Assembly (NCBI RefSeq): GCF_024807945.1
Contig: NZ_JANUFD010000023.1
Coordinates: 1-64,000 of the forward strand
Reading direction: 5' to 3'
Origin: Pseudomonas sp. JUb42
GTDB taxonomy: Bacteria > Pseudomonadota > Gammaproteobacteria > Pseudomonadales > Pseudomonadaceae
Length of the DNA: 64,000 nt
Of this stretch, positions 26,968-36,137 are shown one piece after another; positions within the stretch are counted from its first letter, which is position 1; each line of letters starts with the position of its first letter. Below the pieces are notes generated by a model that did no database searches, was not told the origin of the DNA, and worked only from the letters and a program-made list of their open reading frames with translations. The position numbers and the translations under genes are program-made.

Positions 26968-27059
26968 TGTGGGAGCGAATTCATTCGCGAAGAAGGCGGC
27001 TCAGACGACAGATTTTTATCTAATGTACTGGCCTCTTCGCGAATAAATTCGCTCCCACA
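26968..27059. repeat. REPIN-like inverted repeat, GTGGGAGCGAATTC type
   Basis: TGTGGGAGCGAATTCATTCG faces CGAATAAATTCGCTCCCACA across about 50 bp. Same family as the copies at 48009, 50749 and 60335. Confidence 0.9.
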
Positions 27060-27087
27060 ATTCGCTGTGACAACCGTAATTCATTGA

Positions 27088-27189
27088 TCAATCGCGCAAC
27101 CGCGCCCCTTCGATCTCATGGGTATAGCTGCCGCTGGCGCCACAGGCGTAGGCGGCGAGCAAACTGCGAAACAGGCTATTGAAGGTCAT
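27088..27189 (-). CDS. 33-residue small protein, hypothetical
   Basis: Too short for routine gene calling. On the minus strand an ATG at 27189 opens a 33-codon frame. The product starts MTFNSLFRSLLAAYACGASG and ends in SYTHEIEGARLRD before TGA, with an AGAGAG ribosome-binding site about 10 nt upstream. The sequence looks like a designed small protein rather than a random frame: an amphipathic N-terminal half, then a polar tail. It is isolated between a repeat and the azurin promoter. The function is unknown. Confidence 0.5.
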   Translation of the reverse strand: MTFNSLFRSLLAAYACGASGSYTHEIEGARLRD

Positions 27190-27375
27190 GATGGCGGGCT
27201 CTCTAAGTGGGCATGGCGCGATACTACGGCGCGGCTACGCTTGAGGCTGGTTGATTGTCTCCATGACCCTGATAGCCTTTCACTCGGTTCCGTTGATGCA
27301 AATCATTGGCAGCAGCGCAGGGATCAGGCAGTCTCGCGGGCAAATGATCGAAACTTCCTGCCTTGGAGACTCCTT

Positions 27376-27822
27376 ATGATTCGCAAGCTTGTTGCTGTAT
27401 CGCTGCTGACCCTGGCCAGTGGCCAATTGCTGGCTGCCGAGTGCGCTATCACGGTGGATTCCACCGACCAGATGTCCTACGACACCAAGGCCATCGAGAT
27501 CGACAAGAGCTGCAAAGAGTTCACCATCAACCTGAAACACTCCGGCAGCCTGCCAAAAGCGGTCATGGGTCATAACCTGGTGATCAGCAAAGAGGCCGAT
27601 GCCCAGCCGATTGCCACTGATGGCCTGAGCGTTGGTATCGACAAGAACTACATCAAGGATGGCGACACCCGCGTTATTGCCCATACCAAGGTGATCGGCG
27701 CCGGTGAAACAGATTCCCTCAAGCTGGATGTGTCCAAGCTCGATGCAGCTGAAAAATATATGTTTTTCTGCTCCTTTCCTGGCCATATCAGCATGATGAA
27801 AGGCACTGTCACTCTGAAGTAA
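27376..27822 (+). CDS. azu: Azurin (periplasmic blue copper protein)
   Basis: A 148-aa precursor with a 20-residue signal peptide (MIRKLVAVSLLTLASGQLLA) cut before AECAITVD. The type 1 copper ligands are all present: His46 in VMGHNLV, and Cys112, His117 and Met121 in CSFPGHISMMKG (mature numbering). Azurin shuttles electrons in the periplasm, classically in denitrification and stress respiration. ATG 27376 is chosen because it opens the signal peptide; the frame upstream to 27118 encodes nothing recognisable. I did not find a convincing ANR box upstream. Confidence 0.98.
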   Translation: MIRKLVAVSLLTLASGQLLAAECAITVDSTDQMSYDTKAIEIDKSCKEFTINLKHSGSLPKAVMGHNLVISKEADAQPIATDGLSVGIDKNYIKDGDTRVIAHTKVIGAGETDSLKLDVSKLDAAEKYMFFCSFPGHISMMKGTVTLK

Positions 27823-27857
27823 GTCGGTAGACCGCGCGCGACCTGTTCCAGACTGGA

Positions 27858-28538
27858 TCAGGTCGCCGGTTCGGCCATGCGCAACGTCATGCGAATGGTC
27901 TTGCCCGCCAGTTGCTGGCGGCTGACCGCGCCGCCGGGCCGTCGTTGATGCCTGCCATCGCTGGCCACCTTCCAGTCCTTGTCCGCCGCTTCACACTCCA
28001 GGCGCCTGGCTTCGGCTTGCCCCTCGGCAGCCCAGACAGCCCGCCAACTGCACAGCCCCCGATACTCCTTCGCCCCTGACGCCGGAAACCCCGGAACGCC
28101 GTTCTTCTGCCGTGGGCTCATGTCCGGCCGTATGGCGATGACCCCGCCGCTGGTGCTACTGCGCAGTGCGTGCTGCTCGCCATGGAAACCATCGATGACC
28201 AGGCTCACCTCGCTGAGCAGCATCTCGCAGTCGGGCAGGCTGTAGCTCAGGGCGATCTCGAAGTTGAAGGCCTGCACGTCGGGCGCGCTGTCGTGTTGCA
28301 GCAGCGCAGGCGGGTAGTTGCAACGATGGGATGAGCCGGATGGTGTGTAGTGGGCAGTGGCACGCAACGCACTATGGGCAGGGATTTCGCCGCTGAGGGT
28401 GAAGGATGCGGCGCTGCTGTCCGGGGCGCGGGAGATTGACTGGCTGGCGGCGGTGGCAATCCAGCAGACCACGGCAAATGCGGCGCACGCCGGAATGAAC
28501 CACGGACGCTGGACGATGGAGCGTTGTTGAGAGAACAC
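27858..28538 (-). CDS. Hypothetical exported or membrane-anchored protein
   Basis: A 226-aa protein with an N-terminal hydrophobic segment (about 12-33, WFIPACAAFAVVCWIATAAS) and a large periplasmic part of beta-rich character. The paired cysteines in SHRCNYPP and LPDCEMLL could form a disulphide. I recognise no family. It stands alone, converging with azurin. Confidence 0.6.
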   Translation of the reverse strand: MFSQQRSIVQRPWFIPACAAFAVVCWIATAASQSISRAPDSSAASFTLSGEIPAHSALRATAHYTPSGSSHRCNYPPALLQHDSAPDVQAFNFEIALSYSLPDCEMLLSEVSLVIDGFHGEQHALRSSTSGGVIAIRPDMSPRQKNGVPGFPASGAKEYRGLCSWRAVWAAEGQAEARRLECEAADKDWKVASDGRHQRRPGGAVSRQQLAGKTIRMTLRMAEPAT

Positions 28539-28638
28539 GGTGTAGCCCTGAACGACATGTCTGGAAACAGATTGCCGAGAGGGGCAGGCCGGTTCAAGAG
28601 TCCGAGGGAAATTCAGAAATGTCCTACAGGTCGATACC

Positions 28639-28732
28639 TGTGGGAGCGAGGCTTGCCCGCGAAGAGGTCAGTACATTCGATATTTATCTATCGTCAGGAA
28701 TACCGTATTCGCGGGCAAGCCTCGCTCCCACA
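28639..28732. repeat. REPIN-like inverted repeat, GTGGGAGCGAGGCTTGCCCGC type
   Basis: TGTGGGAGCGAGGCTTGCCC faces GGGCAAGCCTCGCTCCCACA across about 50 bp. Same type as the copies at 29880 and 44510. Confidence 0.9.
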
Positions 28733-28746
28733 GGGGGATGTTGACG

Positions 28747-29763
28747 TTACCTGGCGGTCATCTTGAAGATGCCCTGGGCATTGCTGCTGTCGAAATTGAG
28801 GTCCAGACGCTCAGTGTCCGGGTCGATCTTGCGCTGGATGAACTCGACGAACGAGCCCGGCACCTGTTGTTCCCGCACGCGCCCCGAAGCATCGGCAAAG
28901 CCGCGGGTGACGGTGCAGGCGCGGTAGGCGGTCTGCATGACCCGGCCCGAGGTGGACACTTCGATGCTGTCCTTCATGGGCCGCTCGATGCGGTTCTGCT
29001 CGGCAACCACGGCTTCCAGGTCGATCACCCGGTCAGTCAAGTGGTTGAAGCTGTTGCCTTCGGTGGATATCCAGGCCATTTCCGCGCTTTCGGCGAGCAG
29101 GGTCTGGTAATCGGCCTGTTGCACCACGCCATGCTGGCGGTCGAAAGCCTGATACAGGGCTGGCAGCAGGGCGCGGGCTTCGGCCAGGCTGCAATGGCGG
29201 GTCAGGCGCAGGCGCTTGAGGATGCTCAAGTGCTCGCTGGTCAGCGGGTCACGGCTGCTGCTGACTACGCGGGTCACGGCATTCTGGAAGGCTTCGCTGA
29301 AGCGGCCCGGATGCAGCTCGGAGACGAAGAACTGGGCGATATCTTCCGGCAGGTCCATCTGGCGATAGGCCCAGCCGGTCATGTTCAGTTTGGTCAGCGG
29401 GTAGGTGCGCACATCGGTGAAGCCCAGGGGCTCCAGCAGACGCGAGAACGCCTGGCGGCCACGCGGCAGCTCGCCGTTTTCCGGCCAGTCGACGGTGCGG
29501 ATGGCGCCGTGGTCGAACACCACCTTGCGGTCCTGTTGCGCCTGTTCATCGACATAGCTACGGCCCGCTGGCACGGCTTCGGTCAGCTTGTACAGTAAGC
29601 TCAGGTTCAGCGCTTCGGCCAGCCAGGCGCGGTGCAGGTTGTCTTCGCCCCAGGAGAACTCATGCAGACCCTGCGGGACTTCGACGTGACTTTCCAGCCA
29701 CTGTGCGGCCGGTTGACCGACGACGGTGGCGACGAGAGAGAAGAGGCCTTGGAACGAGGACAT
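28747..29763 (-). CDS. DUF1338 protein, 2-oxoadipate dioxygenase/decarboxylase-like
   Basis: A 338-aa member of the DUF1338 family, whose characterised member HglS converts 2-oxoadipate to 2-hydroxyglutarate in D-lysine catabolism using Fe(II). It is shorter than HglS (about 460 aa) but keeps the motif DHGAIR (His and Arg of the active site), FNHLTDRVIDLE (second His region) and a late GSFVEFIQR with a candidate metal-binding Glu. An N-terminal extension to 29787 would need a TTG start, so ATG 29763 is preferred. The amaB/amaA lysine genes lie 3.4 kb away, which supports but does not prove a role in that pathway. Confidence 0.7.
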   Translation of the reverse strand: MSSFQGLFSLVATVVGQPAAQWLESHVEVPQGLHEFSWGEDNLHRAWLAEALNLSLLYKLTEAVPAGRSYVDEQAQQDRKVVFDHGAIRTVDWPENGELPRGRQAFSRLLEPLGFTDVRTYPLTKLNMTGWAYRQMDLPEDIAQFFVSELHPGRFSEAFQNAVTRVVSSSRDPLTSEHLSILKRLRLTRHCSLAEARALLPALYQAFDRQHGVVQQADYQTLLAESAEMAWISTEGNSFNHLTDRVIDLEAVVAEQNRIERPMKDSIEVSTSGRVMQTAYRACTVTRGFADASGRVREQQVPGSFVEFIQRKIDPDTERLDLNFDSSNAQGIFKMTAR

Positions 29764-29879
29764 GGGCAGCGGCTCTGACGATGGCAAATGAGGCCATCAT
29801 CAAAGCCCCTATTGACGATGCGGACAAGCGAAAAAAAACGGCGGGTTCATTCCGTTTTCTATTGCTGGCCACTACATGC

Positions 29880-29968
29880 TGTGGGAGCGAGGCTTGCCCG
29901 CGAAGGCTTCGGCGCGGTATTTCTGAAGCACCCCGCTGTCTTTTTCGCGGGCAAGCCTCGCTCCTACG
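29880..29968. repeat. REPIN-like inverted repeat, GCGAGGCTTGCCCGC type
   Basis: TGTGGGAGCGAGGCTTGCCC faces GGGCAAGCCTCGCTCCTAC across about 45 bp, just after nadE. Confidence 0.88.
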
Positions 29969-29987
29969 GACCGCTATAAGGCCCGAA

Positions 29988-30815
29988 TCACGGGGCGTAC
30001 GGCAGATCCCGCTTGTGCTGGGTCTTGTGGTAGGTGTCGGCAATGATCCTGAACGCTTCTTCGCGCACCGGCTCGCCATGCAGGAAAGCGTCGATCTCGG
30101 CGTAGGTCACGCCGTGGCTGGCTTCGTCGGGTTTGCCGGGGACCAGGTCTTCCAGGTCGGCAGTCGGGATTTTCTCCACCAGATTCTGCGGCGCGCCGAA
30201 GCTGCGGGCGATGGCGCGGACCTGGTTTTTCACCAGACCGCTCAGAGGCGCCAGGTCGCAGGCGCCGTCGCCGAATTTGGTGAAGAAGCCCATGACGGCT
30301 TCCGCCGCATGATCCGTACCGATCACCAGACCACCCAGGGCGCCGGCGATGGTGTATTGGGCGACCATGCGCGTACGCGCCTTGATATTGCCTTTGACGA
30401 AGTCCACGGCGCTGTCTGGCAGCCCGTCGAACGCCTTGACCTGTTCGGCCAGGGCTTTCACCGACGGGGCGATGTCCACGGTGTGGCGCTCGTCGGGGTT
30501 GATAAAGTCCACGGACGCGGTGGCTTCGTGCTCGTCATGCTGGATGTGATACGGCAGGCGCACGGCAACGAAGCGGTAGGCCTGATCACCGGTGCTCTCG
30601 CGCAGTTCCTTGACCGCGCGTTGCGCCAGCAGCCCGGCTGTCAGGGAGTCGACGCCGCCGCTGATGCCCAGTACCAGGGTCTTGAGCCGCGAGTTTTGCA
30701 GGCAGTCCTTGATGAACTGAATGCGTCGGGCGACCTCGGCCTCAAGGGCTGCCTGGTCGGCGAAAGGTGGCTGGACCTTGAGCTGTTCAGCGATTTCGAG
30801 CTGTACCGCTTGCAT
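29988..30815 (-). CDS. nadE: Ammonia-dependent NAD+ synthetase
   Basis: 275-aa NadE, which amidates nicotinic acid adenine dinucleotide with ammonia and ATP in the last step of NAD+ synthesis. The pyrophosphatase P-loop SGGVDS is at residues 52-57, and the conserved GTDHAAEAVMGFFTKFGDG motif follows. There is no glutaminase domain, hence the ammonia-dependent type. It lies 40 bp after pncB on the same strand, so the two form an NAD salvage operon. Confidence 0.96.
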   Translation of the reverse strand: MQAVQLEIAEQLKVQPPFADQAALEAEVARRIQFIKDCLQNSRLKTLVLGISGGVDSLTAGLLAQRAVKELRESTGDQAYRFVAVRLPYHIQHDEHEATASVDFINPDERHTVDIAPSVKALAEQVKAFDGLPDSAVDFVKGNIKARTRMVAQYTIAGALGGLVIGTDHAAEAVMGFFTKFGDGACDLAPLSGLVKNQVRAIARSFGAPQNLVEKIPTADLEDLVPGKPDEASHGVTYAEIDAFLHGEPVREEAFRIIADTYHKTQHKRDLPYAP

Positions 30816-30855
30816 GATTCACTCCTTGGTTTTGAAGGCGTTGGCGGTGGTTGAG

Positions 30856-32055
30856 TCAGCCGGGCACCTTGAAGACATGGCGCAGGTAGGCGACAAAATT
30901 CGGGTCCTTGCATTGGGTCTTGCCGGGTTCGTCGGAGATCTTCGCCACCGGCTGGCCGGCGCAGGCGGTCATCTTCAGGACGATACTCATCGGCTCGACG
31001 CCCGGTATGTCAGCGGTCAGGTTGGTGCCGATGCCGAAGCTGACATTGATCCGACCACGCAAGGCGCGGAATATTTCCAGGGCCTTGGGCAAGGTCAGGC
31101 CATCGGAGAAGACCAGGGTCTTGCTCATGGGGTCTATGCCCAGGCGCTGGTAATGGGTGATGCATTTTTCGGCCCAGATCACCGGATCGCCCGAATCATG
31201 GCGCAGGCCGTCGAACAGCTTGGCGAAGTACAGATCGAAATCGGTAAGGAAGGCGTCGGTATTGATGCAGTCGGTCAGGGCGATACCCAGCAGGCCGCGG
31301 TATTCGCGGACCCAGCAGTCCAGCGCGGCAATCTGACTGTCGATCAGGCGCGGGCCGAGCTGTTGGTGGGCCATGATCCACTCATGGGCCATGGTGCCCA
31401 GGGGCTTGAGGTCATTCTGGCGCGCAAGCTGCACATTACTGGTGCCGACGAACTGGCCGGGGAAGTCTTTCTTGAGCACGCGTACGACTTCTTCCTGTAC
31501 GCGATAGGAAAAGCGCCGACGGGTGCCGAAGTCAGCCACTTTAAGCTCGGCCAGCTCATCGGGTCGGGCATTGGCGGTCAGCCAGTCGAACTTGCGGTAC
31601 AACTGCTCCCGTGCCTCGCTGAGCAGAATCCCCGAGTGACGCGTGCGGTTGCGCACTTCGCTGACGATGGCCAGCAGCGGCACTTCAAAGAGAATCACAT
31701 GCAGCCACGGGCCATGCAGACGGATGCACAACTCACCATCCTCGATGCTGGCCTTGACGTAGCGCATGTTGAAACGGAACAGGCCCAAAAAGCGCAGGAA
31801 GTCAGGCTTCATGAACGTGATGCGTTCCAGAAAGGCCAGTTGCTCGTTGCTCATGGACAGCTCGCACAACAGTTCGATTTGCTGGCGAATTTCGTTCAGA
31901 TACGGGCGCAGGTCTTCGCCATTGCGGCAGCGAAACTCCCACTCGACGTCGACGTTGGGATAGTTGTGCAGCACGGCCTGCATCATGGTCAGCTTGTAGA
32001 AATCGGTATCCAGCAAGTTCTGCACGATGCGGTCGGAGAAGGCGCTCTCGCTCAT
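30856..32055 (-). CDS. pncB: Nicotinate phosphoribosyltransferase
   Basis: 399-aa PncB, which makes nicotinate mononucleotide from nicotinate and PRPP with ATP hydrolysis, the entry step of the salvage branch. Visible family motifs are NLLDTDFYKLTMMQAVL at the N-terminus, GTSNVQLA, GTMAHEWIMAHQ with the autophosphorylated His region, and DGLRHDSGDPVIW in the phosphate-binding part. It is first of the pncB-nadE operon. Confidence 0.97.
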   Translation of the reverse strand: MSESAFSDRIVQNLLDTDFYKLTMMQAVLHNYPNVDVEWEFRCRNGEDLRPYLNEIRQQIELLCELSMSNEQLAFLERITFMKPDFLRFLGLFRFNMRYVKASIEDGELCIRLHGPWLHVILFEVPLLAIVSEVRNRTRHSGILLSEAREQLYRKFDWLTANARPDELAELKVADFGTRRRFSYRVQEEVVRVLKKDFPGQFVGTSNVQLARQNDLKPLGTMAHEWIMAHQQLGPRLIDSQIAALDCWVREYRGLLGIALTDCINTDAFLTDFDLYFAKLFDGLRHDSGDPVIWAEKCITHYQRLGIDPMSKTLVFSDGLTLPKALEIFRALRGRINVSFGIGTNLTADIPGVEPMSIVLKMTACAGQPVAKISDEPGKTQCKDPNFVAYLRHVFKVPG

Positions 32056-32154
32056 GTTTTATTGGTCTCCAGAGTCGCCGATAAAGTAGGGGCAGGCTGT
32101 CAGGCAGGTGATTACAGGGCAGTGCCGACAGGTGCAGAGGCGGCATTGTCGCGC

Positions 32155-33057
32155 TTAATCCGTCGGGTTATCCAACTGTTCCAGCATCCATTGCACAAAA
32201 TCACGGACTTTGGGCACCTCGGCGGCATGCTCGGGGTAGGCCAGGTAATAGGCGTCATGGCTGGGCAGGGCGTGGGCCCAAGGGATGATCAGCTTGCCAT
32301 CCGCCAGCTCCTCTTCGACCAGGAAACGCGGCAGCAGTGCCACGCCGCAACCGACCTGGGCGGCGCGGATGCACATATAAAAGGTCTCGAAACGCGGCCC
32401 GTGGTAGCTGTGTTCGGTGTGATAGCCCTGGCTGTCGAACCATTCGTGCCAGGCCTGGGGCCGATAGGCGTTTTGCAGCAGGACCATGTCGGTCAATTGC
32501 GTCGGATCGGTCAGTGGCGTCGACGGCAGGCTGTCGGGGGAGCAGACCGGCACCAGTTCTTCGTCGAACAGGCGCACGCTCTCGGCGCCAGGCAGGGCGC
32601 CCTGGCCAAAGTAGAAGGCCAGATCGCAACGGCCCTGGATCAGGTCGTCCGCGCCCTGTTCGTTGATCAGGTCCAGATGAATGTGCGGATGACGCAGGCG
32701 CCAGCCCTTGAGTCGCGGCACCAGCCAGCGCGCGCCGAAGGTCGAGGGTGTGGAAACCCGAAGGACTTCGGTTTCACCGCCGTAGGAACGCAGAAAGTGC
32801 GTGGACATCTCGACCTGGGTCAAGATCTTGCGTACTTCCGCCAGATACAGTGCCCCGGCGGGCGTCAGTTGCAAACGGCGACGGACCCGGCGGAACAGCA
32901 GGTGTTGCACCAGCTCTTCGAGCTGCGCGACCTGCTTGCTGACCGCGCTCTGGGTCAGATTCAGCTCTTCGGCCGCGCGGGTGAAGCTCAGGTGCCGGGT
33001 CACCGCTTCAAAGCATTGCAGGGCGGTGATCGAGGGCAGGTAGCGCTTGTTCAGCAT
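32155..33057 (-). CDS. LysR-family transcriptional regulator (probable amaB/amaA regulator)
   Basis: 300-aa LysR protein of the GcvA subgroup. The helix-turn-helix is at about 8-60 (LPSITALQCFEAVTRHLSFT, LNLTQSAVSKQVAQLEE), followed by the two-lobed effector domain. It is divergent from amaB with 145 bp between. In P. putida a LysR gene lies beside amaB in the same way, so control of lysine/pipecolate catabolism is the likely role. The ligand is unknown. Confidence 0.9.
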   Translation of the reverse strand: MLNKRYLPSITALQCFEAVTRHLSFTRAAEELNLTQSAVSKQVAQLEELVQHLLFRRVRRRLQLTPAGALYLAEVRKILTQVEMSTHFLRSYGGETEVLRVSTPSTFGARWLVPRLKGWRLRHPHIHLDLINEQGADDLIQGRCDLAFYFGQGALPGAESVRLFDEELVPVCSPDSLPSTPLTDPTQLTDMVLLQNAYRPQAWHEWFDSQGYHTEHSYHGPRFETFYMCIRAAQVGCGVALLPRFLVEEELADGKLIIPWAHALPSHDAYYLAYPEHAAEVPKVRDFVQWMLEQLDNPTD

Positions 33058-33202
33058 GGGTGGGGTCGCCTTGACGCTGGATCGCAGGTTGCATGAATAA
33101 ACGGAATGATATCTCGCCGAATGGTCGTTTGTTGCAATGTATGAACAAGGCTATTACTAGAGCCTGAAGATTTTCCCGAATTCTGCAATCAAAGGAGCCA
33201 CC

Positions 33203-34693
33203 ATGCTTACCGACCTGCTAACCCGTCTCGGTGTCGATCCAGCCCTGTACCAGAAGGGCGACAAGCCTGTGCACACACCGATCAACGGCGAGCGCATCGG
33301 CGCTGTGACCTGGCAAGGCGCGGCTGAAGTCGAGCAACAGGTGACCCGTGCCGACGCAGCGTTTGACGCCTGGCGCAAGGTTCCGGCCCCCCGTCGTGGC
33401 GAGCTGATCCGCCTGTTCGGCGAAGCGCTGCGCAAATATAAGGCTGACCTGGGCGAGCTGGTGTCCTGGGAAGCGGGCAAGATCACTCAGGAAGGCCTGG
33501 GTGAAGTGCAGGAAATGATCGATATCTGCGACTTCGCGGTTGGTCTGTCCCGCCAGCTGTACGGCTTGACCATCGCTTCCGAGCGCCCGGGCCACCATAT
33601 GCGTGAAACCTGGCACCCACTGGGTGTGGTCGGCGTGATCAGTGCGTTCAACTTCCCGGTGGCCGTCTGGTCGTGGAACACCGCACTGGCGCTGGTCTGC
33701 GGTAACTCGGTGATCTGGAAACCGTCGGAAAAGACCCCGCTGACCGGCCTGGCCTGTCAGGCGCTGTTCGACCGCGTCGCCAAGGACTTCCCGGATGCAC
33801 CGCCTTATCTCGCCCAAGTGATCATTGGCGGCCGCGATGCCGGTGAAGCCTTGGTCGATGACCCGCGCGTCGCCCTGATCAGCGCTACCGGCAGCACCCG
33901 CATGGGCCGTGAAGTCGCACCGAAGATCGCCGCGCGCTTTGCCCGCAGCATCCTTGAGCTTGGCGGCAACAACGCCATGATCCTCACCCCGAGTGCCGAC
34001 CTGGACCTGGCCGTGCGCGCAGTATTGTTCAGCGCCGTCGGTACTGCCGGCCAGCGTTGCACCACTTTGCGTCGCCTGATTGCCCACGAATCGGTCAAGG
34101 CTGACTTCGTTTCACGTCTGAAAACCGCGTACTCGAAAGTCCGTATCGGTCACCCGCTGGAAGGCAACCTGATCGGCCCGCTGATCGATCAACAAAGCTT
34201 CCAGGGCATGCAGGACGCCCTCGAGCAGGCGCTTAGCGAAGGCGGCAAGGTATTCGGCGGCGAGCGTCAGTTGCAGGACACCTTCCCTAACGCTTACTAC
34301 GTTTCCCCGGCCATCGTTGAAATGCCTGAGCAAAGCGCGGTGGTGCGCCACGAAACCTTCGCTCCGATCCTTTATGTGATTGGCTACGAGGAGTTCAGCG
34401 ACGCCGTGCGCCTGAACAACGAAGTGCCACAAGGCCTGTCCTCGTGCATCTTCACCACCGACGTGCGTGAAGCCGAGTCGTTTATCTCGGCAGTGGGCAG
34501 CGACTGCGGTATCGCCAACGTCAACATCGGCCCAAGCGGCGCGGAAATCGGCGGCGCCTTCGGTGGCGAGAAAGAAACCGGCGGTGGCCGTGAGTCCGGT
34601 TCGGATTCGTGGAAAGGCTACATGCGTCGCCAGACCGCGACCGTGAACTACTCCCGCGAACTGCCGTTGGCGCAGGGTATTACCTTCGACTGA
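33203..34693 (+). CDS. amaB: L-2-aminoadipate-6-semialdehyde (piperideine-6-carboxylate) dehydrogenase
   Basis: 496-aa NAD-dependent aldehyde dehydrogenase that oxidises 2-aminoadipate semialdehyde (in equilibrium with piperideine-6-carboxylate) to 2-aminoadipate in the pipecolate route of lysine breakdown. The catalytic Cys286 is in GTAGQRCTTLRR, Glu252 in LELGGNNA, and the NAD-binding stretch is SATGSTRMGREVAP. It resembles the ALDH7 group, which fits AmaB. GGAGCC precedes the ATG. It is next to the amaA oxidase on the same strand. Confidence 0.9.
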   Translation: MLTDLLTRLGVDPALYQKGDKPVHTPINGERIGAVTWQGAAEVEQQVTRADAAFDAWRKVPAPRRGELIRLFGEALRKYKADLGELVSWEAGKITQEGLGEVQEMIDICDFAVGLSRQLYGLTIASERPGHHMRETWHPLGVVGVISAFNFPVAVWSWNTALALVCGNSVIWKPSEKTPLTGLACQALFDRVAKDFPDAPPYLAQVIIGGRDAGEALVDDPRVALISATGSTRMGREVAPKIAARFARSILELGGNNAMILTPSADLDLAVRAVLFSAVGTAGQRCTTLRRLIAHESVKADFVSRLKTAYSKVRIGHPLEGNLIGPLIDQQSFQGMQDALEQALSEGGKVFGGERQLQDTFPNAYYVSPAIVEMPEQSAVVRHETFAPILYVIGYEEFSDAVRLNNEVPQGLSSCIFTTDVREAESFISAVGSDCGIANVNIGPSGAEIGGAFGGEKETGGGRESGSDSWKGYMRRQTATVNYSRELPLAQGITFD

Positions 34694-34720
34694 TTGATGT
34701 GGCGCTGATGCAGGGCTGAT

Positions 34721-34810
34721 GTGGGGCCGGCTTTAGCCGGGAAGACGCAGGCAGGATCGATAAGCTTCTATCGTCTTTACATTTGTCTTCCCGGCTAAAG
34801 CCGGTCCCAC
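34721..34810. repeat. REPIN-like inverted repeat, GGCCGGCTTTAGCC type
   Basis: GTGGGGCCGGCTTTAGCCGG faces CCGGCTAAAGCCGGTCCCAC across about 50 bp, in the amaB-amaA gap. Confidence 0.88.
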
Positions 34811-34853
34811 CGTATTCAAATGAACCATCGTTGTCTCTTTCCGGGGTTTTGCG

Positions 34854-36137
34854 ATGTCGCTACGCGAAGAATGTCTATGGGAAACGCTGACGCCGCAGAG
34901 GCCTGACGCGTCAGCGTTGAAGGGGGAGGTGACGGCGGATGTCTGTGTGATCGGCGCAGGCATCACCGGGCTTTCCGCTGCGATACATCTGTTGGAACAG
35001 GGCAAGAGCGTCGTGATCGTCGAAGCCCACCGCACCGGCCAGGGCGGCTCGGGGCGCAATGTGGGGCTGGTCAACGCCGGTTTGTGGATCCCGCCGGACG
35101 ATATCGAAGCAGGGTTTGGCGAAGCCATCGGCAGCCAATTGAACAGCATGCTCGGCGGCGCACCTTCGCTGGTGTTCAGCCTGATCGAAAAATACGGCAT
35201 CGACTGCCAGGCGCGCCGTGAAGGTACGCTGCACATGGCCCATAACGCTCGTGGCGGCGCTGATCTGCGCAGTCGCGAGGAACAATGGAAGCGCCGTGGC
35301 GCGCCCGTTGAGTTGTTGACCGGCAAGGCCTGTGAAGAGGCCACCGGTACCAAACAGATCACCAGCGCCTTGCTCGACCGCCGCGCCGGGACGATCAACC
35401 CCATGGCCTACACCAGTGGCCTGGCCAAGGCTGTGGAAACCCTGGGTGGCCGCCGCTACGACCATTCTCCGGTCACGCGTCTTGAGCGTCAGGGCGAGCG
35501 TTGGTGTGTGGTCACTGATAACGGCGCGGTGATGGCCAGTCAGGTGGTGATCGCCTCCAATGCCTACACCGAAGGCGAGTGGACCGAGCTGCGCCGCAGC
35601 TTTTTCCCCGGCTATTACTATCAGGTCGCCTCGGTGCCGCTCAGTGGTGACGCTGCCGCGCAGATTCTGCCGTTCGGTCAGGGCTCGTGGGATACCCGTC
35701 AGGTGCTCAGCAGCATCCGCCGTGACGCCGATGGTCGCCTGTTGCTGGGCAGTCTGGGCAATGGCAATCAAAAGCCGGGCTGGTTCCTCAAGGCCTGGGC
35801 CGACCGGGTGCAGCAGCATTACTACCCGTATCTGAAGAATGTCGAGTGGGAGTGCACCTGGACGGGCTGTATTTCCTTCACGCCTGACCACTTATTGCGC
35901 ATGTTCGAACCGGCTCCCAGCCTGGTTGCGGTCACGGGCTATAACGGTCGCGGCAATACCACGGGGACGGTGGTCGGCAAAGCCTTTGCCGATTACCTGT
36001 GTACCGGCAATGCCAAGGTGCTGCCTATACCGTTCACGCCGATGGCGCCGTTGGTCGGGGTGGGCCTGCGCAGTGCTTTCTATGAGGCGGGTTTCTCGCT
36101 TTATCACGCGGGCCAGTGTCTGCGAATCGTCATATAA
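34854..36137 (+). CDS. amaA: FAD-dependent L-pipecolate oxidase
   Basis: 427-aa DAO-family flavoenzyme that oxidises L-pipecolate to piperideine-6-carboxylate, the substrate of the amaB product. The Rossmann FAD motif GAGITGLSAAIHLLEQGKSV is at about 32-51 and is followed by the GQGGSGRNVGLVNAG flavin contact. The C-terminal GYNGRGNTTGTVVGKAFADYL closes the FAD site. The order amaB-amaA with a neighbouring LysR gene matches the P. putida locus as I remember it. The alternative is a generic amino acid oxidase of the same fold. Confidence 0.85.
   Translation: MSLREECLWETLTPQRPDASALKGEVTADVCVIGAGITGLSAAIHLLEQGKSVVIVEAHRTGQGGSGRNVGLVNAGLWIPPDDIEAGFGEAIGSQLNSMLGGAPSLVFSLIEKYGIDCQARREGTLHMAHNARGGADLRSREEQWKRRGAPVELLTGKACEEATGTKQITSALLDRRAGTINPMAYTSGLAKAVETLGGRRYDHSPVTRLERQGERWCVVTDNGAVMASQVVIASNAYTEGEWTELRRSFFPGYYYQVASVPLSGDAAAQILPFGQGSWDTRQVLSSIRRDADGRLLLGSLGNGNQKPGWFLKAWADRVQQHYYPYLKNVEWECTWTGCISFTPDHLLRMFEPAPSLVAVTGYNGRGNTTGTVVGKAFADYLCTGNAKVLPIPFTPMAPLVGVGLRSAFYEAGFSLYHAGQCLRIVI

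Noticed and set aside
27241..27280. ANR/FNR box upstream of azurin
   Set aside because: TTGAGGCTGGTTGA has only half-site likeness to TTGAT-N4-ATCAA; too weak to claim.
27118..27375. N-terminal extension of azurin
   Set aside because: The signal peptide starts exactly at 27376; upstream residues are unlike any export signal and overlap a small frame on the other strand.
30721..33096. 791-codon plus-strand frame across pncB and the LysR gene
   Set aside because: It spans two well-recognised minus-strand genes and their gap, and its product looks like a shadow translation.
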